DNA of 61,022 bases from JAYODW01 sp038116745 (GTDB taxonomy: Bacteria > Pseudomonadota > Gammaproteobacteria > Ga0077536): contig JAYODW010000033.1 in assembly GCA_038116745.1 (NCBI GenBank), positions 1 through 61,022 on the forward strand, in the 5' to 3' direction. Position 1 is the stretch's first letter. The number at the start of each line of letters is the position of its first letter. Below the pieces are notes generated by a model. The model saw only the letters and a program-made list of their open reading frames with translations, did no database searches and was not told the DNA's origin. This document shows positions 1 to 8,869 of the stretch, piece by piece. A program made the translations under genes and the position numbers.

Positions 1-1
1 C

Positions 2-2263
2 GGCGTCCACCTCATCTTCGGCGACTCCGGCTCAGCCGCCTGGACCGATGGGGTGATTGACCGCTTCGAGAGTCTGACGCCCGATGTCGGTGACGCTGAC
101 CAGATAATCGCGGGCAACGGCGACGCCATCATCCTCGGTGGCCAGGCCAATGACACTGTCAGTGTCGGTGAAGGCCAACACGTTCTGGCTGGAGACAGCG
201 CCAGCGTTATCTTCAGCGGAGGGCTGCTCTCCATCGTGCGCACCCTGGACAGCGCAGTTGGCGGAGCTGACACACTGACAAGCGGCAATGGCGATGTCAC
301 GGCTCTCGGCGGCGCAGCCGGCGACACCATGACGTTTGGTATCGGATGCCAGGTTCTCCTGGGAGACTCGGGCCAGGTGGACTACTCAGCAGGCGCGCCC
401 AGTCGTGCAGCTAGCCTGGATGCCGAGATTGGCGGCGCCGATCAGATTACGTCTGCTGGCGGGAATACAATCGTCATCGCCGGCGCAGACAGCGACACCG
501 TGAGCACAGGAGGCGGTGCGGACTTCATCCTTGCCGACGCGGGCATCGTCGACATCGTCGACTGCCTCGCCGTGCGGATTGAAACACGAGACGCTGCTAT
601 CGGTGGCGATGACATCATCGACACCGGAGCGGGTAACGATGTCGCGGTTGCAGGAGCTGGGAGCGATTCTGTCGAGGTCGGAAACGGCAACGATCTGGTG
701 ATGGGTGACGGCGGCGTGGTCACACTCATTGCAGGTGTTGTCACCAGCGCCAGCACCACTGCGCCCGAAGTTGGCGGCGACGACATCATCAGCAGCAGCG
801 CCGGGAATACGGTCGTCATCGCCGGCAGCGGTAGTGATGAGGTCACCACAGGATCCGGAACTGATCTCGTTATCGGTGACAACGGTACCGTAACCCTGGA
901 CAAAGGCATTGTAAGCAGTAGCACATCAACGGATTTAGCTATTGGCGGCGACGACATCATCGTAACGGGCGAGGGGCGCGACATCGTCATCGGGGGTACC
1001 GGCTCCGACGCAATTGTCACAGGTGGCGGAGTAGATATCGCGCAAGGCGTCAATGCCTCGGTTGTTGCAACTTCAACCGGGCAGCTTGTCGAGACGCTGG
1101 ACACCGAGGCCGTAACCGCGGGCAGCGATGTTCTGATTGCGGGAGCTGGGAATGACCTGGCCATTGGCGGCCTTGGGGACGACCTGATCCAGGGCGATAG
1201 CGGTGAAGATGTCCTGTTCGGCGACAATGCTACGGCAGAGACCATCACAGGCAGCGGTCCGTGGACTGGATCCAGCACCACTCCGGAGCAGGGCGGAGCC
1301 GATCAAATCTTCGGCGGCAGCGATCGCGATGTCATCATCGGTGGCCTCGGTGACGACATCCTCGCCGGGGATACCGGAAGCAATGTTCTGGTGGGAGACA
1401 ACGGTCTGTTCGACCGCAGCACCGGGTATTGGGAGGTCGCGACCACCGATCTCGAACTTTTCGGTAACGACTCGTTCATTACCAGCGCTGAAAAGGATTT
1501 TCTCCTTGTGGGGCTGGGCGAGAACACCACCAGCCAACCGGGGCGAGCGCTGCTGATGCTGGGCGAAGGCTATGTGGCACGACTACCTAACGGCCAGCTG
1601 GTCACCCTGGAAAACGACTTCATAGAAAGCGTCGCCCTTGCCAACATGCTGAGCAGTCTGGATGGAGCGGCTAGTCAGGATCCAGAATCTTCCTCTTCTA
1701 CTGGGTCTACGGAAGGGATGGTCGAAGCCTTCTCCGTCACGCTGGGAAGTGACGATGGAGAGGGTGAAATCACGCTGAACCGCAACGGATTCGATCGCTT
1801 GCTGGCCAGACTTAACGCAGTCAGGGGGCAGACCAGCGACTCTGGAGGCGTAGCCACCGACGGTTCTGAAGGTGAAGCGTTACGCGGCGACACGTCAAGC
1901 GCGGAAAACCCCGAAAACGCCGCGACGCAAGAGGATGTCCAATCAACGGAAGAAACCGTACCAGAGCAGGAAATACCGGACACCACTGAACCGACCACGC
2001 CGGGAGATGAAGAGCTACCTCAGGAAGATCCGACAGCGGGATCTGCCGTCAGCAAGGGCACCAACCAAACTCTTTCAGCAGTCCTGGAAGATCTGTCCGC
2101 GGGCATAGCTGGGCTCGCAGGCTGGCGCCTGGCGAGGCCTGCGCCGGAGCGCACAGAACCTCAGGCAAAGGTCGACCGCGGCGCCTTGCAGCAGCTGGTG
2201 CGCAGGAACGCCTTGCAGGGACTGCGGTTCTGGAAGCGCGGTACATCGACAGGAGAGCACTGA
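2..2263 (+). CDS. Giant RTX-like repeat protein, C-terminal part (5' end outside window)
   Basis: The frame is open from base 2, so the gene begins before the window and only its last ~750 residues are seen. Residues up to about 500 are Gly/Asp-rich RTX-like rows (GGDDII, GSDxVxTG, DLVIGDNG) that should fold as a Ca-binding beta-roll. They form units of 57 residues. After these comes a non-repetitive region, then a Ser/Glu/Pro-rich low-complexity stretch (about bases 1840-2050), then a basic C-terminus ending LRFWKRGTSTGEH. The protein is probably a very large secreted or surface adhesin. There is no obvious HCBP-related or standard type I C-terminal signal, and no HlyB lies beside it. Instead it is followed on the same strand by HlyD-like, M50 and SecA-like genes, which I infer form its export apparatus. 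The repeat fold is clear; adhesin function is inference. Confidence 0.8.
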   Translation, partial: GVHLIFGDSGSAAWTDGVIDRFESLTPDVGDADQIIAGNGDAIILGGQANDTVSVGEGQHVLAGDSASVIFSGGLLSIVRTLDSAVGGADTLTSGNGDVTALGGAAGDTMTFGIGCQVLLGDSGQVDYSAGAPSRAASLDAEIGGADQITSAGGNTIVIAGADSDTVSTGGGADFILADAGIVDIVDCLAVRIETRDAAIGGDDIIDTGAGNDVAVAGAGSDSVEVGNGNDLVMGDGGVVTLIAGVVTSASTTAPEVGGDDIISSSAGNTVVIAGSGSDEVTTGSGTDLVIGDNGTVTLDKGIVSSSTSTDLAIGGDDIIVTGEGRDIVIGGTGSDAIVTGGGVDIAQGVNASVVATSTGQLVETLDTEAVTAGSDVLIAGAGNDLAIGGLGDDLIQGDSGEDVLFGDNATAETITGSGPWTGSSTTPEQGGADQIFGGSDRDVIIGGLGDDILAGDTGSNVLVGDNGLFDRSTGYWEVATTDLELFGNDSFITSAEKDFLLVGLGENTTSQPGRALLMLGEGYVARLPNGQLVTLENDFIESVALANMLSSLDGAASQDPESSSSTGSTEGMVEAFSVTLGSDDGEGEITLNRNGFDRLLARLNAVRGQTSDSGGVATDGSEGEALRGDTSSAENPENAATQEDVQSTEETVPEQEIPDTTEPTTPGDEELPQEDPTAGSAVSKGTNQTLSAVLEDLSAGIAGLAGWRLARPAPERTEPQAKVDRGALQQLVRRNALQGLRFWKRGTSTGEH
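89..1633 (+). repeat. Nine in-frame 171-bp repeat units in the giant protein
   Basis: The codon pair starting each GG(D/A)D unit falls at 89, 260, 431, 602, 773, 944, 1121, 1292 and 1463. Every step is 171 bp (57 codons) except one of 177. Each unit carries about three Asp/Gly-rich rows, an xVIGDNG-type motif and a variable linker. DNA identity between units is only moderate, so the period is kept by protein structure more than by recent duplication. The last unit has degenerated. Confidence 0.8.
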
Positions 2264-2442
2264 AGAAATGCTTTAGCTGCCGTTGTCGGATTCGCCGGCT
2301 CCGGATTACGCATTCCTGTAAGAAAAGTGCCCACGCATACAATCATCAGCACGGACGTACGGCTGACTGAGCCGCATCACAGAGTTACACGTGCGCACAA
2401 ACAGCGCTTTTTTTTAAAACCACTCAAAGAGGAGCCGCTTCC

Positions 2443-2766
2443 ATGGCCAGAAGTAAAGAGACATCCAACACCGAAGAACGCGCCGTGCCCAACGTGAGCT
2501 GGGACGACAGCCAGATGACGAGCACCTACGCTAATGTCTGTAACGTCGCGAGCACGCGCGAAGAAGTGACCCTGCTTTTCGGCACGAGCCAGGTCTGGCG
2601 TTCTGAGCAGGACGTCTCGGTCAGACTCAGCAATCGCATCATCCTCAACCCTCACGCTGCGAAACGCCTCAGCGTTCTGCTGGCGAACGTGGTGGGACAG
2701 TACGAACAGCGCTTTGGTGCTCTGGCGGCAACCACACCCTCAGTACCGGAGGCAGTCGACAAGTAA
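2443..2766 (+). CDS. DUF3467 domain protein
   Basis: A 107-residue protein with the DUF3467 pattern: an N-terminal YANVCNV segment, a FGTSQVW-like strand, then RIILNPHAAKRLSVLL and a YE.RFG end. There is no signal peptide or membrane segment, so it should be cytoplasmic. The function of DUF3467 is unknown. The start is ATG with a strong AGAGGAG site 8-9 bases upstream. It lies between the giant repeat protein and the HlyD-like genes, and a T-rich run (about 2408-2415) precedes it. A chaperone or regulator role for the export locus would fit but is only inferred from position. Confidence 0.8.
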   Translation: MARSKETSNTEERAVPNVSWDDSQMTSTYANVCNVASTREEVTLLFGTSQVWRSEQDVSVRLSNRIILNPHAAKRLSVLLANVVGQYEQRFGALAATTPSVPEAVDK

Positions 2767-2852
2767 CACCGGAGGGATTTGGGCGCAGTTCCTGGCAGCG
2801 ATGAGCGGGTCGCCAGGGCTCCGCTTTGCACATCGCGAGAGGCGGTCACAGT

Positions 2853-4694
2853 TTGGATAACCATGCCGGGAATACGCTGCAGACGGCCGCGCCACCGAGT
2901 GAGCTTGAACAGCTCTGCGAACGCTGGCTGCAGCAGCAGAGCCTGCTCCTTCATGGAGCGTGCGCTGGCCTGGTCCTGACAGCAAGTGCATCAGGAGAAG
3001 GCCTTCCCCAGCTCACGCCGACCGCTATCTGGCCCACGACCTTTGCTGACTCCCCGACCCTCGAGCGGCTAATCGAGGTCGTCGAGAATACTTTCCAGGA
3101 AGGGTGCGGCCTCCTCGCTCCCCAGGGGCAGGGGGATCCAGAGGGACACACCCGCTATATCCTCGCCCTGCCGCTCATCTATCAGGGCGAAGCTCTCGCG
3201 GCTGTCGCTTTCGTCGTCGCCTCCAACGACGAAAACCAGCTGAGCGACATGATGCAGCAGCTCGAGTGGGGTGCCGGCAACCTCCGCGCCCAGCTCGGCG
3301 AATTGCGTCTTATTAACGACAGCGAAACTGATCAGCAGCGGCGTGCAGCAACCGAACTGCTGGCAGCCGTTACGGCACAGCCAAGCTTCGACAGCGCAGG
3401 AGCCACCTACGTCATAGAGCTGGCCCAGCTTCTGACTGCGGACCGGGCCAGCCTGGGCTATGTCCGTGACCACAAGGCCCGGTTACGATTCATGTCCCAC
3501 AGCGCGCAGTTCAGCAAACAGATGAACCTGACGCGCGCGATCGAATACGCCATGGTGGAAGCCCTGGACCAGCGCCAGGCGATCTGTTTCCCTGAAGAGG
3601 CAGCCGATCCCCTGCTCCTGCATCGCGAGCAGGCGGCCCTGACGGTTGTCGGGAAAACCGATGCCGTCATGAGCGTCCCGGTGTTCCGCGCCGAGCGCTG
3701 CCTCGCTGTCATCACCGTCGAACGTCGTGGACAGGCGTTCTCAGAGCGCGAAGTGCGGTTGTGCGAAGCGCTGTCGCTGATTGCTGCCAGCGTGCTCGAG
3801 GACAAACGTCTCAATGATCGCTGGCTGGTGGTGAAAGCGTGGGACGCATTGCTTGAGCAGCTTCGGCGTCTGCTGGGGCCACGATATGTTCTACGAAAGC
3901 TCGGGGCGCTGCTGGTCACCGCGTGCTTCTTGTTCTTCAGCCTGTACAAGACGGACTATCGACTGGCCGCTGACGTGGTTCTGGAAGGCAGCGTGCAGCG
4001 GGTGATTGCCGCCCCTTTCGACGGCTATATCAAAATCGCGGCCAAGCAGGCGGGCGACCACAGCGCAGCGCGCGAGTTGATCGCCGCGCTCGATGAGCGG
4101 GATCTCGAACTGCAACGGTACAAATGGAAGAGCGAGCTGGCTCAGCGACGCACACAGCTGGAAGACGCTCTGGGCAGCCGCGACCGCGCCCGGATCCGCG
4201 TCCTGACCGCCCAGGTAGAGCAGGCTCAGGCCGAACTCGACCTCGTCGACGGCCAGCTCGCTAGGGTCGAGCTGCGTGCGCCATTCGACGGAATCCTGGT
4301 CAGCGGCGACCTCAGCCAGCGCCTCGGGAGTGCTGTCAGTAAAGGCGAAGAGCTTTTCCGCATCGCCCCACTCGACGCTTACCGCGTGATTATGCAGGTG
4401 CCGGAAGATCGTATCGGCGACCTGTCGCTGGGACAGACCGGCGCTGTCGTGTTATCCGCGCTACCGCAGCTCGACCTGGGGGTTACGCTCACGCGGATTA
4501 CGCCACTGACCGAATCCCGCGATGGCGCCACTTTTTTCGAGGTAGAAGGCCTGCTGGACCGCTCAGAGGATGTCCTGCGTCCGGGGATGATCGGGATCGC
4601 AAAAATTCAGATCGATCGACGTCTGCTCATCAGCATCTGGACCCGCGGTCTGCGCGAGTGGCTGCAGCTGCGCTGGTGGGCTTTCTGGGGCTGA
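2853..4694 (+). CDS. GAF-GAF-TM-HlyD fusion (membrane fusion protein with cytoplasmic sensor)
   Basis: The first half is cytoplasmic and looks like two GAF-type domains: a divergent one at about residues 15-150 and a clearer one at about 178-320. A single hydrophobic segment follows (about 347-368, LGALLVTACFLFFSLY). After it comes a periplasmic HlyD/membrane-fusion part with a lipoyl-like half (FDGYIKIAAKQAGDHS), a short coiled coil of Arg/Glu-rich helices, the second half (APFDGILVSGDL) and a beta-barrel end. HlyD adaptors do not normally carry GAF domains, so signal input to an exporter is suggested. No ATG is available near the 5' end. TTG at 2853 has AGAGG about 9 bases upstream; TTG at 2826 is the alternative, and an in-frame stop at 2802 limits extension. 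The next gene starts 19 bases downstream. Confidence 0.75.
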   Translation: MDNHAGNTLQTAAPPSELEQLCERWLQQQSLLLHGACAGLVLTASASGEGLPQLTPTAIWPTTFADSPTLERLIEVVENTFQEGCGLLAPQGQGDPEGHTRYILALPLIYQGEALAAVAFVVASNDENQLSDMMQQLEWGAGNLRAQLGELRLINDSETDQQRRAATELLAAVTAQPSFDSAGATYVIELAQLLTADRASLGYVRDHKARLRFMSHSAQFSKQMNLTRAIEYAMVEALDQRQAICFPEEAADPLLLHREQAALTVVGKTDAVMSVPVFRAERCLAVITVERRGQAFSEREVRLCEALSLIAASVLEDKRLNDRWLVVKAWDALLEQLRRLLGPRYVLRKLGALLVTACFLFFSLYKTDYRLAADVVLEGSVQRVIAAPFDGYIKIAAKQAGDHSAARELIAALDERDLELQRYKWKSELAQRRTQLEDALGSRDRARIRVLTAQVEQAQAELDLVDGQLARVELRAPFDGILVSGDLSQRLGSAVSKGEELFRIAPLDAYRVIMQVPEDRIGDLSLGQTGAVVLSALPQLDLGVTLTRITPLTESRDGATFFEVEGLLDRSEDVLRPGMIGIAKIQIDRRLLISIWTRGLREWLQLRWWAFWG

Positions 4695-4713
4695 AACCGG
4701 AATTTCAGGCTTC

Positions 4714-6855
4714 GTGTCGCTGAGTTTCTACAGCCAGAACTGGCACCGGGTCGGGGGACTCAAACTCACCCTGCGGCAGCATGTCATGTTGCATCGTCAC
4801 GTGTATCGGGGCGAGGTCTGGTACCTGCTTCAAGACCAGGCCACCGGCACCGTCCATCGATTCGATGCCCACACCTACTCCGTTATCGCGCTGCTGGACG
4901 GGCGCCGTTCCCTGCAGGAGATCTGGGAGCTCGCCTGCGCGAGGCTCGGCGACGACATGCCGACGCAGGACGAAGTTCTGCAGCTGGTCGCCAAACTGCA
5001 TCGCGCCAACGCACTGCGAGGAGAAATCCCTCCGGATATCGACGAACTCGTCACCAGAAAACGTGAAACAAGGCGCAAAAAACTCATCCAGCAGCTCAAG
5101 TCTCCTCTCGGGATCCGCATACCGCTGGTTGACCCAGAACGGTTTCTGCACGCCACCCGAGGTTTCGGGAATGTCCTGTTCAGTCGCTGGGGTTTGTATG
5201 TCTGGTTAATCGTTGTCGGCGCGGCCCTTCTGATTGCAGCGCTCAACTGGTCGACGCTGACGAACAACCTCAGCGATCAGCTTATTTCGCTCGAAAACCT
5301 CACGGTCATCTGGCTGGTTTACCCCCTGATCAAACTGCTGCACGAGCTGGGACACGGCTACGCTGTCAAACGCTGGGGCGGTGAAGTGCACGAGATGGGC
5401 GTGATGCTGCTGGTTTTCATCCCGATCCCTTACGTCGACGCCTCCGCGGCATCGGCCTTCGAGGCACGCCATCAACGCGCGCTGGTCGGCGCCGCCGGCA
5501 TCCTGGTCGAAGTATTCATTGCCGCCCTTGCGCTGATTTTCTGGGCAATGTCCGAGCCGGGCGCCGCCCGCGCCGTCGCATTCAATACCGTCATTGTCGG
5601 TGGTGTCTCCACCGTGTTGTTCAATGGCAATCCCCTGCTGCGCTTTGACGCCTACTACGTACTTTGCGACCTGCTCGAGTCGCCCAATCTCGGGTCCCGC
5701 GGAAACCGCTATCTGGCGTATCTGGGCAAACGGTTTGTACTCGGTATCAAAGACGCCAGCGCCCCACATACAGGAAAAGGTGAAGCCGGATGGCTGGCCG
5801 GCTACGCGCTGATCTCATTCGTCTACCGCATATTCATCATGGTGGCCATCGTGCTCGTGGTCGCAAGCCGCTATTTCTTTATCGGCATTGCGCTGGCTCT
5901 GTGGTCAGCCTTTGGCGTCTTCCTCGCGCCGCTATGGAAGTCAGTGCAGGCGGCTATCAACGACGGACAGATCCGCGCGCGTCCCAAGCGATCCATCGCC
6001 ACCGCGCTCGGACTTATCCTTGTCACTCTGTGGTTCGTTCTGCTGCTCCCGGTGCCGCTGGATACCGCCGCCGAAGGCGTTGTGATGACCAGCGACGATG
6101 GTCAACTCATCGCTTCAGGCACGGGCTTCGTTGAACGGATAGAGGTCGCCGCGAACGCGCGCGTGACCTCGGGCCAGGCGCTCATCAGCGCACAGGATCC
6201 GCGGCTTACGGCCGACGAAGAGGTGCTGCAGGCTTCGGTCAACGAGGCGCGCGCGCGCGCCATGGCGGCCCACGATGACAGACCCCAGAGGGAGGTCATC
6301 GAGGCGGAAATCCTCTACCTCGAGGCAGAGCTCGCACGCCTCAGAGAACAGCAGAATCTGCTCGCGTTCCGCGCGCCTCGGGACGGCACGCTGGTCCTGC
6401 CCGGCGCTGAAGATCTGGTCGGAAGCTTTGTGACCCGCGGGCAGACGCTGGGTTACGTCATTGCGCCGGCCGCGCTCCACATCCGCGTGCCACTCTCACA
6501 GGACGATTTCGAGCTTGTGGGGCGCAAAGGCACAACCGCCAGTGTCCGGCTGGCTTCAGATCCCGGTGTTGCATACGCGGCGCAGGTGATTCAGCAGACC
6601 CCGGCAGCATCGCGCATGCTTCCGAGCGCAGTTCTCACTGTCGAAGGTGGCGGCAGGATTGCCCGGGACCCGGCCGAGACCCAGGAAGTGCTCGCTGTCG
6701 AAAATTACTTTGAGCTGAGACTTAGCGCGACCGCGGCGGCGCTGCCATGGCTGCATGAACGTGTACACGTGCTGTTTCGGCATCCCGCGGAAGCGCTAGG
6801 GGAGCGCTGGTACCGCGGCCTCCGGCGCTTGTTCCTCAGACGCTTTGACCTGTGA
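4714..6855 (+). CDS. PqqD-like / peptidase M50 / lipoyl (HlyD-like) fusion membrane protein
   Basis: 713 residues in three parts. Residues ~20-110 resemble PqqD-type peptide-binding domains (VWYLLQDQATGTVHRFD, then a Leu-rich helical half). Residues ~160-440 are a multi-pass M50/site-2-protease-like domain with the zinc motif HELGH at 210-214 and a downstream NPLLRFDAYY motif that could supply the third ligand. From ~450 a HlyD-like periplasmic part follows (VERIEVAANARVTSGQALI ... FRAPRDGTLVLPG). Proteins of this build are known beside secretion genes but poorly studied. The HELGH site is intact, so proteolysis of the exported protein or its leader is possible. Start is GTG. The stop overlaps the next start by four bases (GTGA), which indicates co-translation with the SecA-like gene. 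Confidence 0.8.
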   Translation: MSLSFYSQNWHRVGGLKLTLRQHVMLHRHVYRGEVWYLLQDQATGTVHRFDAHTYSVIALLDGRRSLQEIWELACARLGDDMPTQDEVLQLVAKLHRANALRGEIPPDIDELVTRKRETRRKKLIQQLKSPLGIRIPLVDPERFLHATRGFGNVLFSRWGLYVWLIVVGAALLIAALNWSTLTNNLSDQLISLENLTVIWLVYPLIKLLHELGHGYAVKRWGGEVHEMGVMLLVFIPIPYVDASAASAFEARHQRALVGAAGILVEVFIAALALIFWAMSEPGAARAVAFNTVIVGGVSTVLFNGNPLLRFDAYYVLCDLLESPNLGSRGNRYLAYLGKRFVLGIKDASAPHTGKGEAGWLAGYALISFVYRIFIMVAIVLVVASRYFFIGIALALWSAFGVFLAPLWKSVQAAINDGQIRARPKRSIATALGLILVTLWFVLLLPVPLDTAAEGVVMTSDDGQLIASGTGFVERIEVAANARVTSGQALISAQDPRLTADEEVLQASVNEARARAMAAHDDRPQREVIEAEILYLEAELARLREQQNLLAFRAPRDGTLVLPGAEDLVGSFVTRGQTLGYVIAPAALHIRVPLSQDDFELVGRKGTTASVRLASDPGVAYAAQVIQQTPAASRMLPSAVLTVEGGGRIARDPAETQEVLAVENYFELRLSATAAALPWLHERVHVLFRHPAEALGERWYRGLRRLFLRRFDL

Positions 6856-8849
6856 ACCGGCGCCAACGCGAAGCCGCTGCACAACCCGCCTCGTACCTGC
6901 AGCGACCCGAGCGCAGCGCAGAAAAACTTACCCTGCTCGAGCGCTGGGCGCATCGCGGCCGGGGCGAAATTGCTGTTCCTGCGGCACTGCGACTGGGCCA
7001 CCATCAGCGCACAGCGCGCGCGATTGTGGCACGGGCACCGTCGCTGGAACGGCTTTCCGACACGGATCTGCAGAACACGGCAAATCTTCTGCGCACACGG
7101 TTCCGACAGCAGGGCTTCACCCGCGACAACATCATCGAGGCCTTCGCACTCGTGCGTGAGAGCGCCGGTCGCACGCTCGGCATGCGTCATTTCGAAGCAC
7201 AGCTGATTGGTGGCCTCATGGTGCTCGACGGCAGTGTGGCCGAAATGGCGACGGGCGAAGGCAAAACACTGGTGGCGACACTCCCAGCGGTGGCTGCAGC
7301 GTTTGCCGGGATCCCGGTTCATGTCGTGACGGTGAATGATTACCTGACCGAACGCGACGCCGCTCAGATGGAACCGGTCTACGCCAGCCTTGGTCTGACG
7401 ACGGGATATGTGGTCAATGCGATGCCCTTTGCCGAACGCCGCGCGGCGTACGCTCAGGCTGTGACCTACTGCACTAACAAGGAACTGGTGTTCGATTACC
7501 TGAAAGACCAGCTGGTATTGAAAGGTCGCGGCGACTTCATGCGCCTCACGGCGCAGCAGCTCGGTGCGCGCGGCCCGGCAGAAAGCCTGATGCTGCGCGG
7601 GCTTCACTTCGCAATTGTGGACGAGGCTGACAGCGTGCTCGTCGACGAAGCGCGCACGCCGCTGATAATTTCCGGTTCGAAGCCCGGCCAGGTGGAATTT
7701 GAAACCGTACTTCAGGAAGCCATGACGATGGCCGTGCAGCTCGAACAGGGCACAGATTATGTTGTCGAGTCCGAAAAGCGCCGGGTCAGGATCAAGGACG
7801 CCGGACTGCTCAGGATCAGGGAGCTCGCCGCCGACCTGAGCGTTTTCTGGCGAGGCCGGATCCGACGCGAAGAAATGCTGCAGCAGGCGCTCTACGCCCG
7901 GCACCTGTTGCAGCGTGACCAGCACTACCTGGTGAGAGACGAAAAAGTTCAGATCATCGATGAGCTGACGGGACGCATCATGGCTGACCGCAGCTGGGAG
8001 CGTGGACTTCACCAGCTGGTCGAGCTGAAAGAGGGTTTGCCCATCTCCGAAGAACGCGAAACGCTCGCGCGCATCAGCTACCAGCGTTTCTTCCGTAAGT
8101 ACTACCTCCTGTCCGGAATGACCGGCACTGCCAGTGAAGTCAGACGCGAGCTGTGGTCTACCTACGGGCTCCGGGTTCATCGCGTGCCGCTTAATCGTCC
8201 AAGCCGCAGGCAACGCTATCCCTCCCGGATCGGGCGTGATGAAGCAGAAAAATGGCGGTTGGTCAGCGCTCGGATCGCTGCTCTCTGCGCTGAGGAACGC
8301 GCAGTTCTGGTCGGCACCCAGTCAGTGGACGCGTCTGAGGCCCTGAGCGTGATGCTCACCGCTGAGGGCATCGCACACCGGGTACTCAACGCAAAGCAGG
8401 ATGCCGAAGAGAGCGCCATTGTCGCGGAGGCAGGAGAAGCCCGCCGCGTCACCGTGGCGACCAGTATGGCCGGCCGCGGCACTGATATCACGCTACAGCC
8501 GTCCGTCCGGGCGCACGGCGGGCTGCATGTCATACTCACAGAGTTCCACGAAGCGAAGCGGATCGACCGCCAGCTGATCGGCCGCTGTGCGCGACAGGGA
8601 GACCCGGGCACCTATGAGTACATCGTGTCCCTGGATGACCTCCTCATTCGAGCGGATCGCGGCGGCTGGCTGATCCAGCTGATGCGCGGCCGCCGCATCG
8701 CTGTTGTCGGAATAGAGCGGGTCGCTGCACTACTTCTGATGCGCCGCGCGCAGCGGCGCCTGGAGCGGTCATACGCCAGGGTGCGGCGGGCGCTGTTCGA
8801 GCAGGATCAGAAAGAAGCTGAACTGCTGGCATTTGCCGGCCGCGAATAA
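6852..8849 (+). CDS. SecA-like translocase ATPase, short accessory form
   Basis: 665 residues related to SecA, the cytoplasmic motor of protein export; housekeeping SecA is about 850-900. The ATP-binding loop MATGEGKT is at ~132-139, followed by VTVNDYLTERDA, the Walker B VDEAD at 256-260 with SVLVDEARTPLIISG, a TGTA motif, ATSMAGRGTDI (~540) and GRCARQGDPG (~575-584; usual SecA has GRSGRQGDPG). The C-terminal wing/scaffold region is much reduced and the Cys-rich zinc tail is absent, so this is not the essential SecA. The start GTG overlaps the M50 stop. Its place among HlyD-like genes and after a giant repeat protein suggests it powers export of that protein. Confidence 0.85.
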   Translation: MNRRQREAAAQPASYLQRPERSAEKLTLLERWAHRGRGEIAVPAALRLGHHQRTARAIVARAPSLERLSDTDLQNTANLLRTRFRQQGFTRDNIIEAFALVRESAGRTLGMRHFEAQLIGGLMVLDGSVAEMATGEGKTLVATLPAVAAAFAGIPVHVVTVNDYLTERDAAQMEPVYASLGLTTGYVVNAMPFAERRAAYAQAVTYCTNKELVFDYLKDQLVLKGRGDFMRLTAQQLGARGPAESLMLRGLHFAIVDEADSVLVDEARTPLIISGSKPGQVEFETVLQEAMTMAVQLEQGTDYVVESEKRRVRIKDAGLLRIRELAADLSVFWRGRIRREEMLQQALYARHLLQRDQHYLVRDEKVQIIDELTGRIMADRSWERGLHQLVELKEGLPISEERETLARISYQRFFRKYYLLSGMTGTASEVRRELWSTYGLRVHRVPLNRPSRRQRYPSRIGRDEAEKWRLVSARIAALCAEERAVLVGTQSVDASEALSVMLTAEGIAHRVLNAKQDAEESAIVAEAGEARRVTVATSMAGRGTDITLQPSVRAHGGLHVILTEFHEAKRIDRQLIGRCARQGDPGTYEYIVSLDDLLIRADRGGWLIQLMRGRRIAVVGIERVAALLLMRRAQRRLERSYARVRRALFEQDQKEAELLAFAGRE

Positions 8850-8869
8850 AACAGGGGGAATACCGACTC

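Noticed and set aside
89..1633. CRISPR or tandem satellite array
   Set aside because: The repeats are in-frame coding units with varied DNA sequence and no spacers.
2779..2979. Short frame starting TTG just after a GGAGGGA site upstream of the GAF-HlyD gene
   Set aside because: The spacing to the start is too short and the 66-residue product has no likeness to any family; the GGAGGGA may still help the downstream gene.
6705..8213. 502-residue antisense frame across the SecA-like gene
   Set aside because: His/Arg-rich shadow; the plus strand carries all SecA motifs.
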